Assembly (NCBI GenBank): GCA_024529925.1
Contig: JAFEUB010000846.1
Span: 1,489,001-1,553,000 of the forward strand
Source: Ophthalmolycus amberensis
Taxonomy: Eukaryota; Chordata; Actinopteri; Perciformes; Zoarcidae
Direction: 5' to 3'
DNA: 64,000 nt
Of the stretch, positions 35,512 through 49,757 are shown in pieces. A program made the position numbers and the translations under genes. The notes beneath the pieces were generated by a model that did no database searches, was not told the DNA's origin, and worked only from the letters and a program-made list of their open reading frames with translations. Each line of letters begins with the position of its first letter. The first letter of the stretch is position 1.

Positions 35512-36498
35512 ATGGATGCCACATCAGCAACTGGAGTTCTTCATCCCTACTGGCCACGGGACCTTTTGATTCCCACCTATGTGGCCAATGACCGATCTAT
35601 GTCAGAGATTCTGGTGTTCCTGTTTTCTGTGTCTGGGGTGTTTCTGCTTGTGACCTGGCTGATCACCGGACAGAACGGGACCACCGGCCGGCTGGGGACT
35701 TGGAGGCGTCTGGCTGTGTGCTGGTTCGCCGTTTGTGGTTTCATCCATGGCGTCATAGAGGGATGGTTCTCACTGTATTATGATATTATTCCAGGAGACC
35801 AGAGCTTCCTGTCACAGCTGTGTGAGTACAAACAAGATACAACAAGTTGAGAAAAGTGTATGAACTGTGATGGTGCAGTCTACATGAGTCAATACGTTTT
35901 ACATTTTCTCTCACAGGGAAAGAGTACTCCAAAGGAGACAGTCGATATGTAATGTGAGTTCATCTTTTCATAGGACTACGTTGAACTTTTGTATAATAAA
36001 TAAGGAATAAAGCTGTAACTAATTGCCTGTATACTTCTAGAGCGGATAACTTCACTGTCTGTATGGAGACTGTGACTGCATGGTTATGGGGACCTTTCAG
36101 CTTTTGGGCTGTGTATGCCTTCTTAACTAAGAAGTCCTACAGATTTGTTCTGCAACTCATCATTTCATTAGGTAAGAAGGTGCAATTACAGTAAAACTCA
36201 TCACTTGACTTTTAAGCAATTTCTCACAATCAAATTACTTGTTTTCATATTTACATGATGGGTCTTATCACATAATCTGATTCCAGGTCAGCTGTACGGA
36301 GCAGTGCTTTACTTCTACACAGAGCACAGAGATGGTTATGCTCACAGTGAGCTGGGACACCCGGTCTACTTCTGGTTCTACTTTGTGTTCATGAACGTGC
36401 TGTGGATCATCATACCGCTTGTGCTCATTGTGGATGCATGGAGACAGCTGTCAGCTGCGCAGACACACACGGACAACACGAAGTCTAAGAGGAAGTGA
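35512..36498 (+). CDS. ebp: Emopamil-binding protein (delta8-delta7 sterol isomerase)
   Basis: Moves the sterol double bond from C8(9) to C7(8) in late cholesterol synthesis; an ER multi-pass membrane protein. Four coding exons: 35512-35821, 35917-35953, 36041-36171 and 36287-36498 (TGA), 229 residues against about 230 in human. Catalytic blocks are intact: FIHGVIEGWF (His79, Glu83, matching human His76 and Glu80) and DNFTVCMETVTAWLWGP (Asp, Asn, Glu of the active site). Hydrophobic helices flank them, and the C-terminus is lysine-rich (KSKRK), as for ER retrieval. The ATG follows the acceptor CAG|AT at 35508, so an upstream 5' UTR exon is expected. Poly(A) signals AATAAA lie at 36692 and 36717. 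Confidence 0.96.
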
Positions 36499-36724
36499 CA
36501 ACAGGGAGAGTTTACTGTGGGACTGTAGGGCAATTACTACATGAGGCACAAGGGAAAAGACAACTTGGGAAAGCACTACGTTCAAAGATGGAACATAATA
36601 CATTCGTTATTTTTTGGAGTTGGTTTGTGTCCTGTTGTGCCTGTACACTTAGCACTTCATTTTAAAGTGCAATTTGTTCCTTGTGTTCAACAATAAAGCT
36701 TTAATTTTTGTTCAATAATAAAGC

Positions 36725-37262
36725 TGCGTTTTGTTTGTGGGGCCTTGGGGAGAGGGGCAATATCATCTGCATTTTGTAAACATTTTACACAACTTCATGA
36801 ATGGACTGAACACTGCCTCACTGCATACAGCGCCTCTTCGACATGGAACCTAGTTTTAAGTATTTGTTTTTGTAAAAAAAGTTAAATTAATTTAGATTCT
36901 CATGTAAATACAGGTTCCTATATGAAATGTGACCTCGGAGTTTACCCCATAAGCATTTAGTCCGCTGGTGTAAAGTAACATGAAGTCTGTCTTAATAAAT
37001 AATTGATACGGAAGTAGATGCACAACTAAGTTAATGGGTGCTGTATTGTTTTACTAAACGTAAATAGAAAGAAAACACAGATTTTTAATGTATTCAGGTG
37101 GCAAAAGTTGCCGTAGAAGTTTCATTTGGTAAAGTTACGTTTCAGAAATGATGAACTTGAAATGTAAAAAACGTTAGAGTTTCCTTCCTTATTACATAAT
37201 CATGATGTCGCTGAGTGTATTTACATGAATAAGACAAAATAGATCCGTCAGATTCACAACGG
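36725..37262. other. Short intergenic region between ebp and tRNA-Phe
   Basis: Follows the ebp poly(A) signals. No coding or RNA features seen. Confidence 0.5.
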
Positions 37263-37335
37263 GCCGAAATAGCTCAGTTGGGAGAGCGTTAGACTGAAGA
37301 TCTAAAGGTCCCTGGTTCGATCCCGGGTTTCGGCA
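37263..37335 (+). tRNA. tRNA-Phe (GAA)
   Basis: Starts GCCGAAATAGCTCAGTTGGG. Anticodon arm TTAGA-CTGAAGA-TCTAA with anticodon GAA; T arm CCTGGTTCGATCCCGGG (one C-G closing mismatch tolerated); acceptor closes TTTCGGC plus A. 73 nt, no intron. TTTT follows immediately as a Pol III stop. Confidence 0.97.
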
Positions 37336-37729
37336 TTTTGACTCACCGCCATGTAGAGTACCTTCAATTTTTAGAAGACGTGACAAAGCCTGGCACCTTG
37401 TGGTCCACTAGAAGAACTGACGGGGTTATTTCATGTATTGCACTCACGGAATAAATACTATGATCTCATTCAACCATCAGACCTGGAAAATCACATTTAT
37501 TCCTCCAAAATAAGTTTTTGACATGTGCTTTTTACTTTTAAGTTGCATTCAGGCATCTCGTACACAAGGAGCAATGCGTTAGAAAAAAAAATGGGCATTC
37601 ACAGATTAATAGCATTACTTTTGAGCTGATGTAGTTGCTGTACATATACTTTAATTAAATGGTGAATCATGAGGAGAAACTTACCATTCTACAGATAACA
37701 TCTGATAATAAACGGTAAATATTTCATCA

Positions 37730-39474
37730 TCAGCTGAACATTTTGCTGAGTCTAAGCCCCAACTGTGCATTTCCCTCTTGCTCTTTACTTGCTATGTCTT
37801 TAAGTGCCTTCAGAGCAGCAGGTGATTCTGGCTGTAGCTCCAAAAGTTTCCTAAATGCCTGCCTGGCCTCCTCCAGCTCATTCAACATCTGGCAGGCTTG
37901 GCCCCTCCGGTACCAGGCTTTAGCCCCACCCGGTTCCAGATGAGTAGCTTTAGTCGCACTGGCCTTGGCCCGCTGCGGTTGGTTCAATTTGAGCTGGCAC
38001 AAGGACATGTTTGAGTGGAGCTCTGCTTTAATGGTTTTGAATTCATTAGCTGAAGGAAGTTGTTGTAGTTTATCACCAGTGTCTGTGTCTCTCTGCTCCT
38101 CTGCTTCTTGTCCTTTCTTCTCCACCTCGTTAACATGGCCATGGAGAGTGATGAGAAGTTTGAGGGCCCGGCTGTAGCTGTCTGCTGCTCCCCAAACATC
38201 CCCGCTCCTGAACCTCACTCCGCCCCTCTCTTTGTGTGACTTCACCAACTCACACTTTTCAACAGGAGACATCTCCCAGGATTCCTTGCCTGGTGTGAAA
38301 GCTTTCAGTTCAATCGCGGCACATAAAGGCAGGTTTTCCTCAGCAGGATGGGGGACAGAGACATCTGGTCCACTTCCCACTGGAGAAATCAGTATCTGAG
38401 AAGCAAAACACAATGATTTGAGTGGCTGTGTACTTTCACATGCTTGCAAATACTATGTGTAACTTTTAAGCCTGCAATCCATATTCAACAAAAAACTGGC
38501 TTCAGGGAGCACTGGCAAATTGGGACCAAATTGCAATATGAAAAATCCAAAATTTTCTTTTTAGGCACCTGGTCTGCACCACATCCTTTGCTGTTCACAT
38601 TAAAATCCCAACAAGGTTTATTTTTAACACCCTTCATATCAAAGCTAAAGAGCTTACTGAAAATATTGAGTGCACTCAAGTAAAAAACAACAACAGTCTC
38701 AAAGTATTCAAAAACCCACTCCCACCAGTGCCTCTAAGCTGTCACTATATGTCAGGATATTGCAAATATCATATACTCCTTCCATATGTAAAATGTAAAC
38801 CTAATGATCATAGTTATGGATATTTGTTCAGCTTTTACTTTCAATTTGCATAGAATTTGTGCCACTAAAATTTGACGAAAAAATGACATTGGATTATAAT
38901 TCCAGTTCTCTTACCTCACACTTCTCTCCCGCTTTCATCCCCTCCACACATGCCTCTGTGATATCGCACTGACCCTCTCCCAGCCTCAATGTAGTCCAGT
39001 CACCCAGTGGGACCTGCAGCACAGAGTCCTGGCATCTTGGGAAGGCTGTGGCCTCTGTCTCTGTGACCCATTGGTCAGGTTGGACTGACTGACCCTTATT
39101 TCCATTTTCAGATACTAAACTCTCTGCTTCATCCCAGCTAGCTTTGAGCCGCACTCGGACTTGACACAGTGAACCCAACCTTGGACAGCTACTGGATGAG
39201 CATGCTGAAAGAGAAATTATGTGTGCTAGAATAGATACTTAATACAGTTCTATTCTACAAATGTGGATTTAAAATTGATCATTTACTTTTGAGGAATAAA
39301 GTAACAGAAAATCCTCATACATGCACCATCTCCAGAATTAGAAACAGTCTGTTGACTCCCTCCGTGCGTCTGCTTCTGCTGGACTTTCCAGAGGCCTCCT
39401 GGACACACAGACACCCAGGAGGTGACATCGTCACCATGCAGTGTTTGAAACGGTTGACCAGGATCCATCTTCAT
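37730..39474 (-). CDS. fkbpl: FKBP-like TPR protein (FKBPL/WISp39)
   Basis: FKBPL is a divergent immunophilin that binds Hsp90 through TPRs and stabilises client proteins such as p21. Three coding exons on the minus strand: 39474-39327, 39204-38915 and 38395-37730, 367 residues; human is 349. The first part is a degenerate FKBP-like region (LGSLCQVRVRLKASW, LRLGEGQCDITEACVEGM), with the usual PPIase active-site residues not evident. Three TPR-like repeats follow at about residues 196-230, 267-300 and 303-336 (GDVWGAADSYSRALKLL, HSNMSLCQLKLNQPQRA, WYRRGQACQMLNELEEA). The protein ends LGLRLSKMFS, like the human GLRKMFG end. ATG at 39474 or the second Met (39468) could start it. A donor-like site at 40144 suggests a non-coding first exon at about 40145-40300. 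Confidence 0.88.
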
Positions 39475-39627
39475 ATCATGAAAATATCAAAACATAAATG
39501 ATGATCATATCTTTTGTTCAGACATCTATTTGAATGCATTGCTCAGTCAAATGACTGTTTCCTGAGGGACCATACAACTCTGTCTGTTTCTTAGTGTTGC
39601 AGTTAACTAAAGTTAACACTACAGTCA

Positions 39628-39667
39628 ACAGATAACTCTATAGTTAACAGATAACTCTATAGTTAAC
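39628..39667. repeat. Two tandem 19-bp units
   Basis: AACAGATAACTCTATAGTT occurs twice in a row in a stretch rich in AGTTAAC words, in the presumed first intron of fkbpl. Confidence 0.8.
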
Positions 39668-40985
39668 TGTAGTTAAGATACAGTTTTGTTGTAAAGAATA
39701 TTGAGAGATTTACAATCAATATTTAAAACGTAGTTAACCATGTTTGCACTTGTGAGTTGAGTTAACGTTACAACTATGTAACATTAGTCAGTTAGCTTAA
39801 TACATCACCAAGCCAATGTTGGTTTTTATTTCATATAAATTATTCAAAAAGACAAATAAAGTTAAGTACAGTAAAATAACTGGGTTTTGGGAGTCTCTAG
39901 TTTCAGCGTGACTGTTGCTAAAACGAATATGTAGGCTACACACTACTTTACGTAACGTTAGTGCATTAACGTAGCTAATGCTAGCCCGTGGATACAACAG
40001 TGGTTAACAGAAACACCGTAGCATAGCATCAGGTAACGTTAGCTAGCTTCATGGCGCGGCAATCAAAAACAACTGACTTTCTCTACATAATCTGAGCTGT
40101 AACGGAGTTAAATGCTAAACGCAATTAAAATGCATGTATCTCACCTCATACACAATCCTGACACAAAGTATAAATAACCCCCTTAATCAGAAAGTAATAA
40201 ACTGTCAGATGGTCACATAAACAAACGAGAGGTACTTTTCTTCTTCTTCGTCTCCTTTAAGGCTTCTTCTTCGTGTGTAATGACGGGTGCGACGCCAGCT
40301 CGTAGCATTACCGCCATCTACTGTACCGGAATGTAAAAAAAAAAAACTTTTCCTGTGTCATTTTATTTCAGTCACGTAAATATCCATGATATTACCCCCC
40401 AGAAATTGCAACCCATCCATTTTATGTGTCGTCTGTCTGTAAACTACTGCTCTTGTCTTCCAGCAGGTGGAGACAAAGATGATCGTGAAAAGGCAGTAAA
40501 AGGAGAAAGTTTAAACTTAGGCTAAAGTTAAACTTCAAGTTGCAGTAAAAACAGCTTGAAACGGAGGCTGTCTTCGTGGTTTTAACTTTTATCAGTGAAA
40601 TTGATTTCTGCCCCCAAATTCTTTTTGCTTTGGCCCACATACATTTTCTCCCCAGATGTCTGCTTAGAGTAGCAAACGCGCATTTAACACAATCTATATT
40701 CTCAACACTCAAACATAAAGCATGTTTTAAAAGAAAAAGATGCTTGGGTGTTTTTTATGCTTGGGGAGAATTATGGGCCAAAGCTTAAGTGCACTCTTGT
40801 CAAATGAAGTGTTCAACAAAATATGCACGTATCTTATCTGTTAGTATTGACCCCTGACTTGTTCCACTCGTGTTTAAGGCCCGTGTGTTAATCTGTCCTT
40901 TCAGTATGATTTAGGCCTCTATCTTTTCAACACTAGAGACCATTAGTTCTATCCTAAGAATACCACACTGGGCAACCAACATGTG

Positions 40986-41020
40986 TTGTGTGTGTGTGGT
41001 GGTGGGGGGGGAGTGTGTGA

Positions 41021-41074
<54 letters not shown>
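40986..41074. repeat. (GT)n-(GA)n compound microsatellite
   Basis: A GT-rich run with a G8 tract and then a perfect GA run of about 19 units. Confidence 0.95.
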
Positions 41075-41077
<3 letters not shown>

Positions 41078-43241
41078 AGGAAGGTCATCTGAGATGCCAT
41101 CTGTCCTCCTACATGTGGCCTGTTTGACTCTTAATGACCAGTCGACAAGGTAAAACACTTGCTATAGTATTAGGTATACAGAGGTGAATCTCATGGAAGG
41201 CTTCATATGTGTCCGAGTTTATGAAAAGGTTCATAAAGTTCCAAGTTTATCCTCACTTCATGAAACAAAGAATTAAAGGAATAACTCTTTCAATAACAAC
41301 TACCATGATGAAAAATGCTTGACAGAACGTTAATGGCTTTGTAAGACAGAAAAGGGGCTGAAATCAATTGTAAAACGTGGTCACAAAAATGGAATTTTAG
41401 GGAGTTAAAAAAAATCATATTCATATACGATTTGTGAGGAAATGATTCATATACATAAGAGTCTTTTTTGTTTGTTGTATAGAACAAAAACAAATTTGTG
41501 ACCACATTGGTATTGCCAGGTTGTCCATTTCACATGCTGTTGTGGTACTTTATCTCAGTAGGTGGCAGTATTTAACCTTGAGCGATAGTTGCTGTTCTAG
41601 CAAAGTTTTGCTAAAAAAATAAGACCATACCCAGAGTATGATGATTTCTTATGGCCGCAGCTTGAAGATGTATGTACTGTGTACAGGATTTTGGTCTTTG
41701 CAGTGGTTAACTAGCAACTTTCTTCCAGTATAATCTGTTCAGTATCTTGGTCACAATCTTAAATAAGAATCTGTAGGATATTGTGTGTTTAAAACAATTA
41801 CTTTCAGCCCCTAGGGTTATCAGATTTGATACATTCCCAAATATCGATTGGCCTCACAAATCCAATATTGGTCCGTCTATAGTTCAGAGTGAGCAGAAAT
41901 CATTTTGACACTGAAATAAAAGATTGTAGACCATATGATATGAGACAATAGATGTCTGCAGTGAAACATCTTAAATCTAATTTGCAGACATCAAGCCCTA
42001 CTCAGTCACCATCATTGTCTTACAATAAAGAGAGGCTCTTTGAAGAGACTCCACCGAGAACAACTAGGTAAAGAGGAAGAACACAACGTTTTGGTTGGAG
42101 TCTCTGGCTTCCCAGTAATATGAACATGACATTACTTGGGCAGCTAGTACATAGAGTGTGTAATGTAGTCAGTATCACTGGCTGAGTGATGGAATTCAAT
42201 TTCAGTTATTTTGCAATAAGAGGTATTTGAAATGTTCATAAACTCGAACAGATTTGCAGCATGCGCATCATAACGTTTGCAGGAAACACTTACTCCCAAA
42301 TGTCCTGTGAGCACATGCACTCAGCTCCAGCCAAATATGGACAAAAAGTGAATCAGTGAGAATATAAGGCTCGTCCTCAACTGTGTTTTACTGCTCTGGA
42401 ATAAATTAATGTGAGAGATTTCATTTTGCATTTCAACGCTTGGACGTGTGAAGGACAGACAAAGTAAATACTTGGGAAAATATGGATGGGTGGATGGAAG
42501 GATGTGGATTTTTCCAGTTTTCACATTCTAATAGCAGCCCTTTTAATAGCTTTATTAGATGCAGATGTACTGAAAAGGTCGGTCAATTAAGGAAATAGTG
42601 TATGAAAATAAATAGTTTTAGTATCAAATATGTTGTCTGCTACAGGTACTTTACACAGTAATAGTGACACAGTAATTGTCACATTTCTTAAACTCTTTCC
42701 AAGTGCTTATATTTTCAATTTGTACCGCATTTCAAATACATTTTTCAATCAAGTTTCTAGAGCTTCAAATACTTCTAAATTCCAATATACATGTATGACG
42801 CAAAGGTAAGCATAGAGTGTATCTGGATGTCTTTTTTCCTCTGTTCTCACACTAAACTGAACCTTCCCTTGTTTTAATCCTCCTCCATGTGTTACCCATA
42901 TCATCTCTTTCTCCTCTGCTTCTCCTATCTACCCTCTCTTTCAACCCCCTTCACCTTCCGCTTGGCTCCCTCCGACTTCCCAGCTGGCCTATTGTGAAAT
43001 GTCCCAGTGGGTAAGTTCAGAAGCATGTATCCCAGGGCTCGTGGACCGCTTAATGTTCGCCAGAAGGGTGTTGCACCCTGCCAGTAGTCGGGTCCAACAT
43101 GCGTCATTCAGGGAAAACGTGGAGTATGACAGGTGAACAAAAGTGAGAATTGTTCCAGATAGCAAAAGAGGAGATAAAATATCAGAACAGCTAGAGAGAT
43201 ATAAATCAGTTGGAGGGTGGGTAGGTAGGTATATAGATGGG

Positions 43242-43357
<116 letters not shown>

Positions 43358-43758
43358 AAGAATGATGCATGGACGGATGGATGGATGGATGGATGTGGAT
43401 TTGGGTGGAGACTTTTCCCACGTGGATAAGGATGGACCGACCACCAGCAGGATCACACAGCGGAACTAACCGAGAATGTCAATCCCACCACAGAGACTAT
43501 CAACACAATTTACTGGCTGAGAGAGAGAACGAGAGAGAAGGTGATAAACTAATGGTCTTTTCCTTTTCATCAATGATATGGTAGCCATTCTCTTAACAGG
43601 AACAGACAGCAGGATTCTTTGAAGACAAAGTTATTACTCCACCACAAGCACTACACATTGAAGCTTGTCTAACATTCTGCCTGTGTTTGTGTTTTTCCTC
43701 ATAAAAGCGGCGGCCAGCTCGCCTGTAATCCCTCCATCACACATTCCGAAACACTCAT

Positions 43759-43759
43759 A

Positions 43760-43796
<37 letters not shown>

Positions 43797-43824
43797 ATGC
43801 GTGTGCGCACACACACACATATAT

Positions 43825-43855
<31 letters not shown>

Positions 43856-43860
43856 TACAC
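43759..43860. repeat. Two (CA)n microsatellites
   Basis: CA runs at 43759-43794 and 43827-43860, separated by a short ATATAC-type spacer. Confidence 0.95.
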
Positions 43861-45944
43861 AACCTCCACGACCCTGGCCGGCCAGAGGCTAACTCGTAAA
43901 CAGATCAGGCCACACGACGGGGTGTTTATCCCTCACAGCGAGAGGGACTGCAGCACATAATGTTGTCCGTGCATGTAGGTGTGAGTGTGTCGAGCACCTC
44001 AACTGTAGCTAGTTTTACTCCCTCTGGGCTGTTTGTTGTTTATACTGAGAGACACTGACAACAGGCTCAGACTTCACTATGTAAACTCAGTGTGAAGGCA
44101 GCGGCTTTATGCTAAGTGGTTCCCACCTTCAGCATTAGTAGATTAGACAAGATAAACTAAACGATCATCATACCACATTAAGACTCCTCCTCCAGACTGT
44201 CTTCAAAAATTTAATGTAAAATTTCAGCCAAAGAAGATCAAACCAAAACCTCAAACAAAGCATTTTTCCACCATTTCCTAGTATATTGTAATGACTTTGG
44301 GTGAATACTGTACTGCTGTAACAATGAGCAATGGCAGTCCAGAGGAGTTTGATTTATTGAGGTTTCCAGGTCAAGTGGGGATCAAGGCTGATCCAGAGGC
44401 TGATTAGAGCCACTGAAACGATAGGGTCAAGAGAGACAGATCTAAGGGTGAACATTATCAGTCTACTTGCTGCACCAACACATATGCCATATTGTATCCA
44501 TCATTGTCATGTGAGTTTTGCATTTAGACCGATCAATAAAAACAAACAAAGCCTGTCTTACTGCACGGCCTTGTAATTCACATTGATTTACAAGCTGAGT
44601 TGCACAAGCAGTGAAGTATGACTTTTCTCTTCCATCAGCAACGATGGAGCAGAGTCTGCCAGGTCAGGGCCATTCATCTACATTATAATGTCATGATGAG
44701 ATTGCTCCAACTGTGATTGAAAAAACAGGCTCTCAGTCAAACTCCCAGGGTAAGAAGACATCATAGTATTGCATCTTTAAGTGGCAGATGCAGTGGTACA
44801 TGCACAATGGCTGCACATTTAAGTCACGCTCTTATGAAACTGTTGAGCGCACGAATAACTGTTTGACTGCTATCAAAAACAGTAGTAGTTGCGCTACTAC
44901 TATTATGGGCCACTGAATGCCACAGGAGATCTTTACTCCTTGTGGCCATGAGTCTGTACAATCCCTGTCTCATTGCTGGACACTGACAAGAATAATTCAT
45001 GCACTATTGTCATATACGTCAAACTCAATCCACTGCTGCAATCTGCTTTTCCAATCACATCTACTACTATCTACTATTTTGTGTTTTTTAAATAGCAAAA
45101 TAGTAATATAGCATACAGTACATGGATGCACGGATGCACCTTTCAGTACAGTTATTTCATTGTTGCTTGTGTTTCATAACATAGTAACAGGTGCCCTGCA
45201 CTTTCAGTCATGCATTTTTTGCAATTTTTTTGTGTATTTTCTACTTCCCTTTAGTCTGCATGTATTTCTTTGTATGTACTGTATATGTTGTGCTCACATT
45301 TATCTTAAAAAAATATTTTTGGAAATTTGATGAAAAATATTCTATTTCTCTGGTCTTCATCACAAATAACGTAAAAAACACAAACACAGGTGCACACAAA
45401 GAGTGCCACTATTCTGCCATCGCGGAACACATTCAAAACCCAGCATGCTAATATGTGTGTGCCCACCGGCGTTATGGGGAATCTGGCGTTAAGTAACGGT
45501 ACATTTGTATTATCTGGAGCATAAACAGAGTCCTTAACTCCATTTTGTTGTTTCTCTGGGGGCCATTTATACAGTCGGACCTGTGAAGCCTGACTAGGAA
45601 CCCACTGAGGGGAGGAGATGGCTATCAGAAGCCACAGGGCAGACGGGGGACCGTTTTTATCGATGCACACGCTGTAATGGGGTCTTCCTGTGAGGGAGCC
45701 TGAGGAGTTTCTTTTGACAGAGCTTTCATGTGCTCTTTTGCTGTGTTGTGTCCTGTGATCAGAGAAAGTCACTGTGGGCCATTAGGCCTACACACGCATG
45801 CATACTAGCACACATCTGGATATGCTTCTCCTCCAACAGTCATACCTACATACAGTCTGGCAGGCCATGTGACCTTTTAATACTATCTAAGCACTTTTAG
45901 ATAAAGCCAGTTAGACCTTTCAGCTAGTATCACCACTAGTGAGT

Positions 45945-45945
<1 letters not shown>

Positions 45946-46002
<57 letters not shown>
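45946..46002. repeat. (CA)n microsatellite
   Basis: Uninterrupted CA run of about 28 units. Confidence 0.97.
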
Positions 46003-46009
<7 letters not shown>

Positions 46010-49000
46010 GCCTGCCACCTGCTCATGTCATGTCAAACTACTTGCACGCTAGTATGTCCATGATTTCCCATAGATGATCAATCTATGCTCACTCTTTTCT
46101 GCAGATATCTGCAGAAGACTATTAAGCAGGTTATCTCTTTACAGCTGATCTATGGTCAGCTGACACAGCCTTTTAGCGTTTTGATGTTAAAGTTTGGTTG
46201 ACATATCCATAAAGATTTTACAGCTGTGTTTAGGATAGACCTGTCTGTGAGACCTGGAGGCTTACCTTAAAGATGTATGAGCTGCTCAGAGTTAATTCTG
46301 CACAGGTGAAGCACACCCACACGAGCGTCTCTTCTTGAAATGCGAGTTAACTCACCTTGGTTTGATAGAGAGCGGGAGAGGCAGAGATCGGGAGAATGAG
46401 CAAGAGATAGGTGAAGTTGGCCAGTGAAAAGAAACACATGTCAGGATTCAGAAATCAACGGGCCGGCTGTGATTTATCCAGGAGTTAGGTTTGGATCAGG
46501 GTCTGAGGTCCACAGAGGGGGAGAGGGTCTCTAATTCAGACCAGCCTCCAGTCAAAGTAGCAGTTAGCAGCTCCGTGGTCTGTTAGCTTTCATGCGTGTC
46601 TGTCAGTTGCACTTGGTGGTTTCATGCAGTGATCTCAACAAGCTGTCTGTGGTGGGACAACCGCACCTATTAGACAAGGGCTGTATGTGGGTGGTGGTAA
46701 GTTGCCCACTGGCCAGTGGCTCAAGGAAATAGCATACCAGCACTGGAATGTCTTGGATATAGTTAGCCAGCCAGGATGCTGGCTTTTATTATATAATGTG
46801 ATTATTGGCCACCAATGCTGTCCACTAAAATATGATGAAGGAGCTATTGAGCAAAGCCTATGCATTTATCTTTATGTGCATATTCTGTTCATTTACACAG
46901 TTGTTCAATATCTTTGTGAAGCCTGATGTACGTCTCTGGGAGACGTCTACTCCAATGCTTTGATGTGTCCACTGTAAGTGGCCCAGGTCGAGTAGAGTGT
47001 GAAGAACAACCTTGTAAACAAGTAGTTTGGGCCTGACGTGTATGTCCCGGTTTTCAAAAACTTTCCTCCTGAGTTTTGTAAAGGCCCCACTGGCACAGCT
47101 GATATGATGACGTAATTCTCAATGTCAGCTCTGGAGGAGAGGAAGCTGCCAGGATAGAGATCCACATTTTTGAGACTGATGTTGTCAACATGTATCACTG
47201 GAGGAGAAAAGGAGAATTTGTGTCTGATGTTCAGGGCCAGTTAGAGGAAACTTTGATCAAAATCACCAAGAAAGCTGCAGATTTTCTTTGGAATGGGCAA
47301 AATAGGTTGCGCTACCTCAAAGCAATTTCCTCAGTACGACTTTCATTGGGGAATTTTTGTGCCTTGTGTTGCTGTTTCAGAATAAAATTCTGAAGGGAAT
47401 CATCCATTTAATCAGAGGTATCAGAATCAATACTTTCCTTGACATTAACATTTCAGTTTCTGTATATGCCGAGTTGTCTGACCAAAGACAGGGCAATGTG
47501 AGGGAAAGACTAAAGCAGAGCAGCCCACCCATTGCTGTCCAACATGCGGAGGGCAGATGTACAGGCGGGCGCACAGGGCTCCTTTCAACGATTACAAATG
47601 GTTGATCTAAATAAGACCCAGCTGATGTTTTCTCCTGATGTTGCTGTTTTCACCTCAGCTCCAACCCACTCACTCTCTGGTCATCCATCCCTCGCTCATC
47701 TTTGTCTTCTTTTACTAACCCTCTCACACTGTTTGACCTACAACTTGGTGCCTATTCTTTTTCATGTCCCTCCCCCCTCTTTTGTGCTTGAAGGTGTACG
47801 TGTGTTAGATCTCAAGGGAGCAGGTAAAGTATAAATCTATACTCTTTCTGACATCTCACAGTCTCTGGTTCCCATTTGGTCTGATGCCCTGTAATCAGTC
47901 ACTACCTTGCTCTCCTTCTTCTCTTTCTTTCTTGCCTGTTCATTGCTCTCATTCTGGAGACATTTACAAAAAACATGTGAAATTCCTCATGTTGAAAATT
48001 GAATTCATATCATGTGCTTCACAAACACCCATGTCCAAATCAATGATACTGTATCTCCTCCGATCTCTCCTTTGTATTTTATTCTGTTAAATTGACATAC
48101 AGTTGTAATGCTATTGTTGCTGGGGGGGGGGGGGGGGGTGGTTCCCACTTTGGTCTTTTATCTCCAGTCGTATCAGCTTGATCAGTGAAACTGCCTAATG
48201 TGGACATGTGTTTCTCCTGCTAAAATTCTGCTAAAGGGCTCAATTGCATACACACTGAACGATCCTGTTGATGCTTCAACTGACTACATGAAGTTGCCAT
48301 GAAATGAAAAAGAAAACCCACAGTCAACAGGTGAAACCAAGCATTCCACTTTTTTACAAAGTCACTGGCCTGGCCAGGAAAGAGTCCAGCAAAGAACCCA
48401 GGGTAAGACTACAATTGGCTGTGTTTACACTTTGGTTCAAGATTAAATAAACAAGATGTAATGTTTTAATTTGTGGATTTAGAGGTTCTGGTCGGCAGAT
48501 CTGTTTTTACCTTAGGACAGAGCCAGGCAGTACAACTTTATACACTAGTTTATTAATTGACCAAAGTCCATCGATCAAAAAATGTATTTTCAACAATTTC
48601 AATAATTGATGTATCAAGTTATTTCTTAAACAAAAAAGCCAAATATTTGCTATAGTTCCAGCTTATGTCATATACGTAATATGACGTATGACATATCTGG
48701 CTCTGGAAAATTGTGGTGGGCATTCTTCACTTTTCTATGACATTTTACTAACTTTGATTCATCTATTAATCGTGAAAATAATCAATAATGAAAACAACTG
48801 TTAACTGCCAGTTGTTTCCAGGGTTTGTGCTCAACATGCAGACATGAGAGTGGTATTGATCTTCTCATACTTCTCGTCAAGAAAGAAAAAAGACATTCCG
48901 TTAGACAATTGCAATTCCTTACCTCACTGGCATTTTTTTCAACCATTATGGAAAAAACTAAAAACATTACAGCAAACATTTAGCAAATTAGAGTAAATGT

Positions 49001-49364
49001 AGAGTTGATGTATCAGCAAAACGAGAGAGATCATCATAAGCAATGTTATTTCTGGATAAGAGAAGAAAGAGATGTATTGTTGTCAGGTGCAATAAGGGTG
49101 CTGGGGTAAAGCTGGACGAATTGGGATGGGGGGGGGGGGGTTAAGTGAATAGAGCAGGATGCTAAAGGACTTTGTGTGAGAGATCATAATGGAGAGACAC
49201 AACCAAAGAGGACGTTGGAGTTGGATTAGAAGCATATGGTGAGGTCTAGACATTGCAACATTTCTGTGTGAGGAGCAGGGTTGGTGGGTACGGTCAGATG
49301 TGCTTTAGGAGACTCACAGGGGGGTGGGCTTAAATATTTGCTGCAGAAGTTAAAGGGGTGGCTT

Positions 49365-49757
49365 TTACACCACAACGTTTCAGAGGGAAATATTGTACTT
49401 TTGACTCCAGTACATTTAATTTGATCTTTAAAGGGGACTGACCCCTGAGTTGGGAAAAACTGGACTTATGTAACTAACATCATATAAAATACTTAAAATA
49501 GTAGCCACCTCTGAAAATGAAGCTTAATACTGTATGTATTGATGCATCAGTATTTGTAATAATATAATTTATACTATTATATAGATTTTATCTGCAGAAT
49601 TAGTACTTTTCCTTTTGATATTTAAAAAACATTTAACTGAATACTTTTACTTACATTCAAAATGTAGGACTTTTACTTGTAATGGAGTATTTTTGCATTG
49701 CTCTATTGTTACTTTTTCTTACATTTAGGATCTGAGTACTTCATCCACCACTGCAAC
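49365..49757. repeat. Probable teleost dispersed repeat (ends CTTCATCCACCACTG)
   Basis: Contains recurring words such as GTACTTTTGACTCCAGTACA, ACTTTTACTTGTAATGGAGT and GATCTGAGTACTTCATCCAC. From memory these belong to a very common teleost repeat; no second copy lies in this window. Confidence 0.5.

Noticed and set aside
39590..39670. Short tandem units considered as a CRISPR-like array
   Set aside because: Vertebrate context, only two adjacent units and no spacers.
45305..45772. 155-codon minus-strand open frame
   Set aside because: Long but without motifs, conserved-looking blocks or splice context; treated as a chance frame.
46947..47198. Minus-strand 83-codon frame with fairly protein-like text (IENYVIISAVPVGPL)
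   Set aside because: No family recognised, no matching splice partners and no neighbouring exons; could be an old gene or transposon fragment but unsupported. A protein search of this frame would decide.
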